Of a stretch of 8,382 nt of DNA, positions 1 to 6,242 are shown piece after piece. The notes under the pieces were generated by a model. It searched no databases, had not been told where the DNA came from, and saw nothing but the letters and a program-made list of their open reading frames with translations. The DNA comes from CAZSGN01 sp964606415 (GTDB lineage: Bacteria; Bacteroidota; Bacteroidia; Bacteroidales; JBBRXJ01): NCBI GenBank assembly GCA_964606415.1, contig CAZSGN010000117.1, forward strand, positions 1 to 8,382, given 5' to 3'. The translations under genes were made by a program, and so were the position numbers. How positions within the stretch are numbered: the first letter of the stretch is position 1; every line of letters starts with the position of its first letter.

Positions 1-117
1 CATATAAACAATTTAATTTGCAAGCTTTCATTTAATTAGTGGTAGAACCAAAAAAATATTTATTCTCTTCTTGCTATTTTGTCAGTAATCAGTAAGAAGA
101 TTATCATTACATTACAG

Positions 118-144
118 ATTTTTGTTTTCTATTTAAACAAAAAT
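118..144 (-). terminator. AT-rich inverted repeat at end of rsmG operon
   Basis: Perfect 10-bp inverted repeat: ATTTTTGTTT at 118-127 and AAACAAAAAT at 135-144, with a 7-base loop. It overlaps the first base of the rsmG stop codon region (TAA on the minus strand, 146-144) and so lies exactly where the leftward operon should end. The stem is almost all A-T and no clear U-run follows on the minus strand, so it is only a plausible terminator. The rest of 1-117 shows no gene or clear signal. Confidence 0.35.
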
Positions 145-794
145 TATTCCCCTTTTTTTTTGGTGTTTTTTTCCCGGAAAGGCAGATAAATAATCTTCTT
201 GGTTTCAAAAAAAGGTTCTGAAAATGCTGTACCTATTGAATAAACACGTGTTCTGGGATAAGGGTTTAATTCTTCTTCAAATGATCCTCCTTTAAGATAA
301 ATAATACCATTATCGTAATCAGCAATGTTTTTTTTTGATATGGATTTTTTCACCCATGATACGAATTTAGGGAAAGCAGTAACTGCCCTGCTTACGACAA
401 AATGATGCTTCTGATTAGTGATTTCTTCTGCTCGCTTTTGGTAAGTCTCGACATTGGTAAGCCCTAATTCTTCACAAACAGCATTCATGACATTAACTTT
501 TTTACCTATAGAATCGATCAGAGTAAAATGGCAATGAGGATTTACAATCGCTAAAGGAATGCCGGGGAAACCACCTCCACTGCCTACATCAAGAATTTGT
601 GTGCCTTTTGGAAAATGAAAAAAATACATAACGGAAAGGGAATGCAGCACATGCCGGCGGTAAAAAAACTCAATGTCTTTTCTCGAGATCACATTGATTT
701 TACTGTTCCATTCTTTATAAATGGGATTTAATGCAGCAAGTTGATCAAATTGTTCCTTGGTGAAATCCGGGAAATACTTTTTGATGATGTCCAT
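144..794 (-). CDS. rsmG: 16S rRNA (guanine527-N7)-methyltransferase RsmG
   Basis: RsmG uses S-adenosylmethionine to methylate N7 of G527 in the 530 loop of 16S rRNA; in other bacteria its loss gives low-level streptomycin resistance. The 216-residue protein has the expected family length. The Rossmann-type SAM-binding loop DVGSGGGFPGIP is at residues 69-80, the acidic strand end LIDS at 92-95, and the family motif VVSRAVTA at 133-140. The N-terminal helical part (1-60) includes the typical YKEWNSKINVISRKD stretch. The ATG start overlaps the sigma factor stop by one base (TAATG), with no Shine-Dalgarno in front, so translation is probably coupled to the upstream gene. The last codons contain an A9 run (153-161 on the plus strand) just before the stop. 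Slippage there would alter only the final residues. Identification is secure from family motifs. Confidence 0.96.
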   Translation of the reverse strand: MDIIKKYFPDFTKEQFDQLAALNPIYKEWNSKINVISRKDIEFFYRRHVLHSLSVMYFFHFPKGTQILDVGSGGGFPGIPLAIVNPHCHFTLIDSIGKKVNVMNAVCEELGLTNVETYQKRAEEITNQKHHFVVSRAVTAFPKFVSWVKKSISKKNIADYDNGIIYLKGGSFEEELNPYPRTRVYSIGTAFSEPFFETKKIIYLPFREKNTKKKGE

Positions 795-1399
795 TAAAAA
801 TTATTGTCTGTTTTTTTGAGGATTTGAAAGAGTAATTCCCGTGCCCGGAATAATTGTGCTTTAATGGTTCCCAGCGGTAGACTAAGTTCATCGGCAATCT
901 CTTCGTAAGAATATTCTTTAAAGTATCTTAATTCAATAAGTTCCTGATAATTTGGTTTTAGCTTATTGATTACAGAACGGATTTGACGAATTTTTTGCTG
1001 ATTGATCATTGTCTCTTCCGGATCCGGCCCATCTGCTTTAATATGAATGGTGGTATTAATTTCTTCTCCTTCTTTCTGTGTTGTTTGATCGATAGATATA
1101 TTGTTTTCTTTTTTACGCCTGATAAAATCAATGGTATTATTGGTCGCGATTTTAAACAACCAGGTACTGAAAGCATAATTGGGTGTATATTGATCAATGT
1201 TTTTGAAAGCTTTACCAAATGCTTCAATGGTTAGATCTTCTGCATCACTTTTATTATTGACCATCTTTAACAACATAAAATAGATCGAATCACGGTATCG
1301 TCCCATCAATTCCGCATAAGATTTTTGATCTCCTTTAATGGCATTCTTTACAAGGTTGTAATCGTGCTGCGCTTTTTCTGACAGATTTGTGTTTACCAT
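794..1399 (-). CDS. ECF-type RNA polymerase sigma-70 factor
   Basis: A 201-residue extracytoplasmic-function sigma factor, which would direct core RNA polymerase to a set of promoters. Region 2 spans about residues 26-97, with the DAEDLTIEAFGKAFKNI core-binding and -10 recognition helices at 52-68 and FSTWLFKIATNNTIDFIRRKK at 77-97. A polar linker follows (98-136). Region 4 spans 137-192, with the helix-turn-helix YSYEEIADELSLPLGTIKAQLFRAR at about 163-187. No sigma region 3 or 1.1 is present, as expected for ECF factors. It overlaps the upstream glycosyltransferase by 7 bases and the downstream rsmG by 1 base, so all three are probably one transcript. No anti-sigma factor gene is adjacent: the neighbour with membrane segments is a glycosyltransferase. 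The trigger and regulon cannot be told from the sequence. Confidence 0.93.
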   Translation of the reverse strand: MVNTNLSEKAQHDYNLVKNAIKGDQKSYAELMGRYRDSIYFMLLKMVNNKSDAEDLTIEAFGKAFKNIDQYTPNYAFSTWLFKIATNNTIDFIRRKKENNISIDQTTQKEGEEINTTIHIKADGPDPEETMINQQKIRQIRSVINKLKPNYQELIELRYFKEYSYEEIADELSLPLGTIKAQLFRARELLFQILKKTDNNF

Positions 1400-2529
1400 C
1401 TGTTTCTTTTTGGTGTAATGCGGGTTATTATATATAAAATGAAATTAAAAATAGGCAAAATTATATCATATATCAATAATGGCGGCAATAAATATTTTTC
1501 TCCCAATTTTTTCATGTTCAGTCCTAAAATAACAGATTGTATTAAAAATCTGAAAATAAAAGGATAAAGAAAAATGATCGGCTGAGTTGATTTTAGCATC
1601 AGGAATAAAAAAGCAGCATAATAGAGTAAGCGGCTAATAAATTCTCCGCCAATTAATATTTTTGACGTGAATTTGTAATACCTGCCAGTTGAGAAATGCC
1701 GTCTTTTTTGACGGGTCCAGTCTTTTATGCTTTGTTTGGGTTCGGATATGGTTTTTGCATCGACAGATGCTTCAACAGCTGTATTTTTTCCCCTTGCATT
1801 TTCATTAACTAAAAGATCGTCATCACCGGATAAAAGCTTGAGATGTGATGCAAAACCTTTATTTCTAAAAAAAAGTGATTTTTGATATGCCAGGTTACGC
1901 CCTACACCCATATATGGCAGGCCGGCACGTGCAAAACTTAAATATTGCACCCCGGTAAAAAAGGTATCGTAACGGATCAATGAATTAATAAGGGTAGGAT
2001 AGGGTTTATAAGCACCATATCCCAATACGATTTCTTTGGATGAATTAAAATGACATTGCATTTTCCGGATCCATTTTGAACTGGCCGGCTGACAATCAGC
2101 ATCAGTAAAAAGAAGCCATTCATTTTTGGCAGACTTAATACCAATGGTTATTGCCAATTTTTTACTATGGGAGAACTGTTCATTGGGTTCAATATGTGTG
2201 GACCGCAAGTGTGGGTATTTTGCTTTATATTTGGCCAGTATTTCGTTGGTATGATCAACAGAACAATCATCAACAACTATAACTTCATACTGTTCATGCT
2301 CTTGTTCAAGGATAGCCGGAAGGTGTTGGTCAAGGTTGTTGGCTTCGTTCTTCGCGCAAATAACAACTGATACAGGAATGTCTTCTCCGGGCACGGTAAT
2401 CTTGCTTGACTTTGGTGCAATTTTCCGGTAAAAAAACAAATAATAAAATAGCTGAATCAAAAAACTGGCCGCGAATATTAAAGCGACGGCCAGCGAGAAA
2501 GAGTCCTGAAAAAAATGAGTAATGTCCAA
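1393..2529 (-). CDS. Membrane-anchored family 2 glycosyltransferase
   Basis: A 378-residue GT-A fold glycosyltransferase, probably acting at the cytoplasmic face of the inner membrane on envelope or polysaccharide precursors; donor and acceptor are unknown. A hydrophobic anchor occupies residues 12-34. The catalytic domain begins at PVSVVICAKNEANNL (52-66), with the nucleotide-binding DD at 87-88, the metal-binding DAD at 143-145, the acidic GDDDLL at 235-240 (likely catalytic base) and RQKRRH at 273-278, in the position of the QxxRW motif of processive GT2 enzymes. Two to three hydrophobic segments follow (about 299-312, 316-337, 346-368). The start is TTG at 2529: an in-frame TAA lies five codons upstream, there is no ATG between, and the next ATG would remove the anchor and most of the catalytic core. 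AGAAGG lies only 2 bases before the TTG. First gene of the operon with the sigma factor and rsmG. Confidence 0.88.
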   Translation of the reverse strand: MDITHFFQDSFSLAVALIFAASFLIQLFYYLFFYRKIAPKSSKITVPGEDIPVSVVICAKNEANNLDQHLPAILEQEHEQYEVIVVDDCSVDHTNEILAKYKAKYPHLRSTHIEPNEQFSHSKKLAITIGIKSAKNEWLLFTDADCQPASSKWIRKMQCHFNSSKEIVLGYGAYKPYPTLINSLIRYDTFFTGVQYLSFARAGLPYMGVGRNLAYQKSLFFRNKGFASHLKLLSGDDDLLVNENARGKNTAVEASVDAKTISEPKQSIKDWTRQKRRHFSTGRYYKFTSKILIGGEFISRLLYYAAFLFLMLKSTQPIIFLYPFIFRFLIQSVILGLNMKKLGEKYLLPPLLIYDIILPIFNFILYIITRITPKRNRW

Positions 2530-2580
2530 CGCCTTCTTGTTTTAGCAAACTTTTATACTATGATTGATAAACTAAAATAA

Positions 2581-2588
2581 CAAAAATA
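2581..2588 (-). promoter_or_regulatory. Candidate -7 promoter box for the glycosyltransferase-sigma-rsmG operon
   Basis: On the minus strand, TATTTTTG (2588 to 2581) matches the Bacteroidota -7 consensus TAnnTTTG exactly. It would start transcription roughly 45 bases before the TTG start at 2529. No clear TTTG -33 element is seen at the usual 19-21 base spacing, and A/T-rich DNA can produce this box by chance, hence modest confidence. Confidence 0.35.
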
Positions 2589-2662
2589 TATTAATTCATC
2601 AATAATTTTGTTATTCAACATCGTTAATTATTATTTTTTATTACTGGTGTCTAACTAAATTA

Positions 2663-2684
2663 CAACAGGCCACCGCTACGCGGT
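2663..2684. repeat. Palindromic intergenic repeat, copy 1
   Basis: Contains the perfect inverted repeat ACCGC-TAC-GCGGT (2672-2684) preceded by CAACAGG. By eye it matches 18 of 22 positions with the start of the composite repeat after dnaB (7809-7830), including an exact CGCTACGC core. Two copies in otherwise unrelated intergenic DNA suggest a dispersed REP-like family. Similar CAGGTC/GACCTG-flanked palindromes are common between genes of Bacteroidota, as I recall. Confidence 0.6.
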
Positions 2685-2710
2685 TATGTTACTTCATTTA
2701 TTTCAATTTT

Positions 2711-2754
2711 CTAATCGGGTAGGAAGCGGCGCGAGCCGCTTCCTACCCGATTAG
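2711..2754. repeat. Perfect 20-bp hairpin with GCGA tetraloop
   Basis: The arms 2711-2730 and 2735-2754 are exact reverse complements over 20 bp and enclose a 4-base loop GCGA (2731-2734). In RNA from the plus strand, GCGA closed by a C-G pair is a GNRA tetraloop, a very stable fold. No T-run follows on either side, so it does not look like a canonical intrinsic terminator. It could be a REP-like mobile palindrome, a protein binding site or a transcript-stabilising structure. It sits between the candidate divergent promoters of the flanking operons. Confidence 0.8.
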
Positions 2755-2775
2755 CTAATTGTTCAAATTAAGCGA

Positions 2776-2830
2776 AAACCCCGAAGGGGTGAAACTATTT
2801 CATTATCCAATTGCTTTATCTTCGGGGTTT
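2776..2830. repeat. 11-bp inverted repeat AAACCCCGAAG / CTTCGGGGTTT
   Basis: AAACCCCGAAG at 2776-2786 pairs perfectly with CTTCGGGGTTT at 2820-2830 across a 33-base loop. The left arm also contains a competing small hairpin ACCCC-GAA-GGGGT (2778-2790), similar in form to GCCCC-T-GGGGC in the repeat after dnaB. The right arm is followed by GTTTTAATTT, so for plus-strand transcripts arriving from the left this could act as a weak terminator. Confidence 0.45.
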
Positions 2831-2907
2831 GTTTTAATTTCTTGTGGATTTTATGTAATAACAGGGATAAATCATTTGTCCTTCTTCAATTTATTAGCAA
2901 ATATCAT

Positions 2908-2915
2908 TATCTTTG
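2908..2915 (+). promoter_or_regulatory. Candidate -7 promoter box for tgt-lptF/G
   Basis: TATCTTTG matches the Bacteroidota -7 consensus TAnnTTTG exactly and is followed by CG, giving a predicted start near 2922 and a leader of about 170 bases before tgt. A matching -33 TTTG at 19-21 bases upstream is not evident (the nearest TTTG, 2876-2879, is 28 bases away). It is the best plus-strand promoter candidate in the gap. Confidence 0.4.
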
Positions 2916-2959
2916 CGCCTTTACCACGACTATTGATGAACCGAGCCATGATCCGACGG

Positions 2960-3059
2960 CTGGCGGGACATACACGGAGATGATTATTGATTTCTGATAG
3001 TCGCCTTAAAGTCAATAAAATAAAATCATGGCGAGCTCCATCCCGCCTCTGGCGGGACA
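2960..3059. repeat. Repeated CTGGCGGGACA with an intervening TCCCGCC arm
   Basis: The 11-mer CTGGCGGGACA occurs exactly at 2960-2970 and 3049-3059. Between them TCCCGCC (3041-3047) forms a perfect 7-bp hairpin with the second copy (loop TCT, 3048-3050), but it can also pair with the first copy (2962-2968). The hairpin ends 35 bases before the tgt start, so in the predicted leader RNA two exclusive pairings are possible. Confidence 0.5.
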
Positions 3060-3092
3060 GGTACTAACCGCTTAAAAATAAGAAATAAACAG

Positions 3093-4223
3093 ATGAATTT
3101 TTCCATAAAACATACAAACCCGGATTCAAAGGCAAGATCAGGTGAGCTGGTAACAGATCATGGGGCTATTCAAACACCTGTTTTTATGCCAGTCGGAACA
3201 GCCGGTTCTGTTAAAGGGGTTCATCGCAGGGAACTGGAGGATGATATAAAGGCTGGTATTATCCTGGGGAATACTTATCATCTTTTATTGAGGCCGGGAC
3301 TTGATGTAATCCATAAAGCGGGTGGCTTGCATCAATTTTCGGGTTGGAACAGGGTGCTTTTAACTGATAGCGGGGGGTACCAGGTGTTTTCCCTGGCGCA
3401 AAACCGCAAAATCAATGAAAAAGGGGTGGTATTCAAATCTCATATTGATGGATCCAGCCATGAATTTACTCCTGAGAATGTGGTTGATACCCAGCGTATC
3501 ATTGGTGCCGATATTATGATGGCTTTTGATGAATGCACGCCTTATCCCTGCGATTATCAATATGCCAAAAATTCAATGGACTTAACACACAGATGGCTGA
3601 AAAGGGGCATTGAATATTTCCGTGAAACAGATCCCCTTTATGGCTATCACCAGTCTTTTTTTCCTATTGTGCAGGGCAGTACTTATAAGGGTTTGCGAAG
3701 GATATCAGCAGGAAATGTGGGGGATGCCGGGGTGGAGGGAAATGCTATTGGTTGATTATATGTACGCGAACCCGAAAAGGAAATGTATGAAATGATTGAA
3801 GTGGGTAATGAAGTGCTTCCGCCGGATAAGCAAAGATAGCTGATGGGAGTAGGGACGACGGTGAATATACTGCAAGCCATCGGCCTTGGCGTGGATATGT
3901 TCGATTGCGTGATGCCAACCAGAAATGGCCGGAATGGTATGCTTTTTACTGTAAACGGGACCATCAATATTAAAAATCTTAAATGGAAGTATGACTACTC
4001 TCCGCTTGATGAAAATAGTTATTGTTTTGCTGATCAGCATTATACAAAAGCTTACCTCAGACACCTGATTCTTTCCGGCGAAATGCTGGGAGCACAGATT
4101 GCCAGCATACATAATCTTCACTTTTATTTGTGGCTCGTTGAAGAAGCACGCAATCAAATTCATAGGGGGACGTTTTATCAATGGAAAAACAAAATGGTAC
4201 AACAAATGGCTAATCGAATTTAA
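3093..4223 (+). pseudogene. tgt: Queuine/preQ1 tRNA-ribosyltransferase, interrupted by two in-frame stops
   Basis: Tgt swaps guanine at position 34 of tRNAs reading NAY codons for preQ1, a step in queuosine synthesis. Read through, the frame gives 376 residues, the normal family length, without any indel. DSGGYQVFSL (92-101) carries the catalytic Asp92. GVDMFDCVMPTRNGRNG (266-282) carries the nucleophile Asp271. LRHL (322-325) holds the His equivalent to the zinc ligand. The usual CxCxxC cysteines are absent (only Cys311), which I recall as normal for Bacteroidota Tgt. TGA at 3753-3755 (codon 221) replaces the second Gly of the conserved GG-L-x-V-G-E-P motif, and TAG at 3837-3839 (codon 249) replaces the Tyr of PRYLMGVGT. 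Nearby conserved positions are also changed: R for G in VGEP (codon 225), Q for P (247), T for P (256). Stop at 4221-4223; the permease starts 6 bases later. Either a recent pseudogene or local sequence error. Fragments 3093-3755 and 3843-4223 would each be inactive alone. Confidence 0.9.
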
Positions 4224-4229
4224 TTAATT

Positions 4230-5324
4230 ATGAAGTTTAAAGGATTCCGTAAAATTGATTTTTATATCATCCAAAATTTCCTGACAACTTATATTTTTGC
4301 TATTGTGTTGATCATTGGCCTGGCTGTGATTTTTGATTTCTCAGAAAAGATTGATGATTTTGTTGAAAATGAAGCGCCGATGAGTGCTATTATTAAAGAT
4401 TATTATCTCAATTTTATTCCTTATTTCGCCGTCCTTTTTAGTCCGCTTTTTGTCTTTATTGCCGTGGTATTTTTTACCTCGAAAATGGCTTACAATACCG
4501 AAATTATAGCTATTTTGAGTAGCGGAATCAGTTTTAAACGTTTGCTGATCCCATATGTTTTCACGGCATTGCTTATTGCTGTTTCTACTTTTTACCTTAC
4601 TAATTATGTGATTCCCAAAGCCACTGAAAAAAGGCATGCCTTCGAAGAAGAATTTTATTACAGCAGTCCTGTAAATTTTAGCGAAACGAATATCCATAAA
4701 CAACTGGAACCCGGGCTGATTATTTACATGGAAAGTTTCAGTACCAGGACCAATATTGGTTATCAGTTCTCCATGGAACGCTTTGAGGATGGTAAGTTGA
4801 CTTCTAAATTAATTTCTGATTTTATTCGCTGGAATGAAGAAAAAGAGAAGTGGAAAATCCGTAATTATTATATCAGGCATATCAAACCCGATACTCATTA
4901 TGTAGAGCATGGTTATGCTATGGATACTACGCTAAATATGCATCCTGATGAATTCAAAAGAAGAGCCAACGTGGTTGAAATGATGACAACCCCGGAATTG
5001 ATCGCTTTCCAGGATAAACAGGAAATGCAGGGCGCCGGGAATGTCAATGCTATTTTGATTGAACGCCATAAAAGAACAGCCGTCCCTTTTTCTACTTTTA
5101 TCCTTACAATTATTGGAGCATCAATATCTTCACGAAAAATAAGGGGAGGGACGGGCATGCATCTTGGACTGGGATTACTGATTGCTTTTTCTTATATTTT
5201 GTTTTTACAATTCAGCTCACAATTTGCTATGGGAGGAGTTATCTCTCCATTAATCGCTGTCTGGATTCCTAATATACTTTATTCCATACTGGCTTTTTTT
5301 ATTTATCGGATGGGCTCCCGGTAA
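4230..5324 (+). CDS. lptF/lptG: LptF/LptG-family lipopolysaccharide export permease (YjgP/YjgQ)
   Basis: A 364-residue inner-membrane permease of the YjgP/YjgQ family. In the Lpt machine, LptF and LptG with the ATPase LptB2 extract lipopolysaccharide from the inner membrane and pass it to LptC and LptA. The architecture fits: three N-terminal membrane segments (about 18-37, 62-84, 105-127), a large periplasmic beta-rich domain (about 130-280), then three C-terminal segments (about 285-301, 310-330, 337-358). The cytoplasmic loop between segments 2 and 3 (MAYNTEIIAILSSGISFKRL, 86-105) is the family's coupling-helix region. Length matches E. coli LptG/LptF (about 360). The sequence alone does not settle F versus G. 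The longer paralogue usual in Bacteroidota would be elsewhere. The ATG is 6 bases after the tgt stop, without a Shine-Dalgarno, so the two genes are probably co-transcribed and the tgt stops could be polar on it. Converges on ispE with a 7-base gap. Confidence 0.93.
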   Translation: MKFKGFRKIDFYIIQNFLTTYIFAIVLIIGLAVIFDFSEKIDDFVENEAPMSAIIKDYYLNFIPYFAVLFSPLFVFIAVVFFTSKMAYNTEIIAILSSGISFKRLLIPYVFTALLIAVSTFYLTNYVIPKATEKRHAFEEEFYYSSPVNFSETNIHKQLEPGLIIYMESFSTRTNIGYQFSMERFEDGKLTSKLISDFIRWNEEKEKWKIRNYYIRHIKPDTHYVEHGYAMDTTLNMHPDEFKRRANVVEMMTTPELIAFQDKQEMQGAGNVNAILIERHKRTAVPFSTFILTIIGASISSRKIRGGTGMHLGLGLLIAFSYILFLQFSSQFAMGGVISPLIAVWIPNILYSILAFFIYRMGSR

Positions 5325-5331
5325 TAATTTG

Positions 5332-6141
5332 TTAAGGTAAGGGCTTTTGAAATATAAATGATTCAGGAAAAAGCCCCTGTATATTCAAAGGATGCCTGGA
5401 TAATCCGAAAATAGTTGATCCACTGCCACTCATCGCTGAATAATCGGCTCCCAGGCGGTATAATTCTGACTTTATTTCTTTTAATGCCGGATATTTTTTA
5501 AATACCGGCTTTTCAAAATCATTAAACAGCGAATTTTTCCATTCTTTTACTGGCCTTTGTACTATTTTACGGAGCGAAGGGCGATATTCTCCGGGAATAA
5601 TGCCGGCATAAGCATCTTTGGTTGAAACAGAGAAAGAAGGGTAAACCAGCGTGAGATGATAACCTGATAAAACCGGATTAAATGGCTGCAACAGTTCTCC
5701 TTTTCCTTGTGCGAAAGAAGGATTGTCCTGAAGAAAAAAAGGGCAGTCGCTGCCTAATTGTAAGGCTATCCGGCTAAGTTCTTCCTGGGTTAAGTTTAAT
5801 GAGAAATATGTGTTCAATGTCTTTAACATAAAGCTGGCATCGGAGGATCCTCCGCCAAGACCGGCTCCAAGGGGAATGATCTTATGGAGATGTATGCGCA
5901 AGGAGGGTAAGTCAAATGAGTTTTTAAGTATTTGATAAGCTTTCCAAATAAGATTTTCTTCTACCGGGCAATTCACGGTTATTCCACTTTGGGTGAACTC
6001 AGCATGGTCAGACGGCACAAATTCCAGTATATCTGTTAATGGAATGGGGTAAAAGAGGGTGGCTAAATTATGAAAGCCATCCTCACGTTTTGATAAAATA
6101 TGTAATCCGAGATTTATTTTGGCGTGGGGAAAGACAATCAT
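5332..6141 (-). CDS. ispE: 4-diphosphocytidyl-2-C-methyl-D-erythritol kinase IspE
   Basis: IspE is a GHMP-family kinase that phosphorylates the 2-hydroxyl of CDP-methylerythritol with ATP, in the non-mevalonate (MEP) isoprenoid pathway in the cytosol. The 269-residue length is normal. AKINLGLHIL (7-16) carries the catalytic Lys8 and Asn10. The ATP-binding glycine loop PLGAGLGGGSSDA is at 90-102. LGSDCPFF (129-136) carries the catalytic Asp132. The C-terminal GHMP motif MSGSGSTIFG is at 237-246. All key residues are intact. Start ATG at 6141-6139 places the AKIN motif at the usual distance; there is no clear Shine-Dalgarno. Divergent from dnaB across 101 bases and convergent with the permease gene. 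Its presence says the organism makes isopentenyl diphosphate by the MEP route. Confidence 0.96.
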   Translation of the reverse strand: MIVFPHAKINLGLHILSKREDGFHNLATLFYPIPLTDILEFVPSDHAEFTQSGITVNCPVEENLIWKAYQILKNSFDLPSLRIHLHKIIPLGAGLGGGSSDASFMLKTLNTYFSLNLTQEELSRIALQLGSDCPFFLQDNPSFAQGKGELLQPFNPVLSGYHLTLVYPSFSVSTKDAYAGIIPGEYRPSLRKIVQRPVKEWKNSLFNDFEKPVFKKYPALKEIKSELYRLGADYSAMSGSGSTIFGLSRHPLNIQGLFPESFIFQKPLP

Positions 6142-6242
6142 TTTTTACGAAACTTATTAACAAATAATAAACAAATCATTATTAATAAATACAAAACCAA
6201 ATTTCTCGATAAACAAATCTTATTTCTTAATTTGGCATCCTT
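6142..6242. promoter_or_regulatory. Divergent ispE/dnaB promoter region
   Basis: This very AT-rich 101-base gap must hold the starts for both ispE (leftward) and dnaB (rightward). For dnaB the best box is TTAATTTG at 6227-6234, one mismatch from TAnnTTTG, but it would leave only a few bases of leader before the ATG at 6243. For ispE, TAAGTTTC (minus strand, near 6155) is one mismatch away. Neither is convincing on its own. Confidence 0.3.

Larger units (their letters stand above)
2530..3092. other. 563-base intergenic region rich in palindromes
   Basis: Divergent gap between the glycosyltransferase operon and tgt. It contains candidate promoters for both directions, a short palindromic repeat (2663-2684), a perfect long hairpin (2711-2754), an 11-bp inverted repeat (2776-2830) and a GGCGGGA/TCCCGCC repeat set (2960-3059). 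The only sizeable open frame, 2759-2983 on the plus strand, starts at TTG, runs through the inverted repeat and the promoter-like box, and has no recognisable domain, so I do not call a gene. No tRNA or recognisable riboswitch was found by eye. Confidence 0.7.

Noticed and set aside
983..1234. Open frames opposite and within the sigma factor gene
   Set aside because: Out-of-frame shadows of a clearly conserved ECF sigma factor, without a domain of their own.
2659..2800. CRISPR array
   Set aside because: Repeats are few, unlike each other in length and not separated by regular spacers.
2759..2983. Open frame of 74 codons on the plus strand before tgt
   Set aside because: It starts at TTG, crosses an inverted repeat, a promoter-like box and the repeat region, and has no recognisable domain or ribosome binding site.
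2922..3092. preQ1 riboswitch in the tgt leader
   Set aside because: I looked for the compact preQ1-I pattern with an A-rich tail pairing into the loop and did not find it; the hairpins present are plain palindromes.
3753..3839. Recoding (selenocysteine at TGA, readthrough at TAG) in tgt
   Set aside because: Two different stops replace a Gly and a Tyr; no selenocysteine role is known in Tgt, no SECIS-like hairpin was evident, and TAG ends dnaB in this same window.
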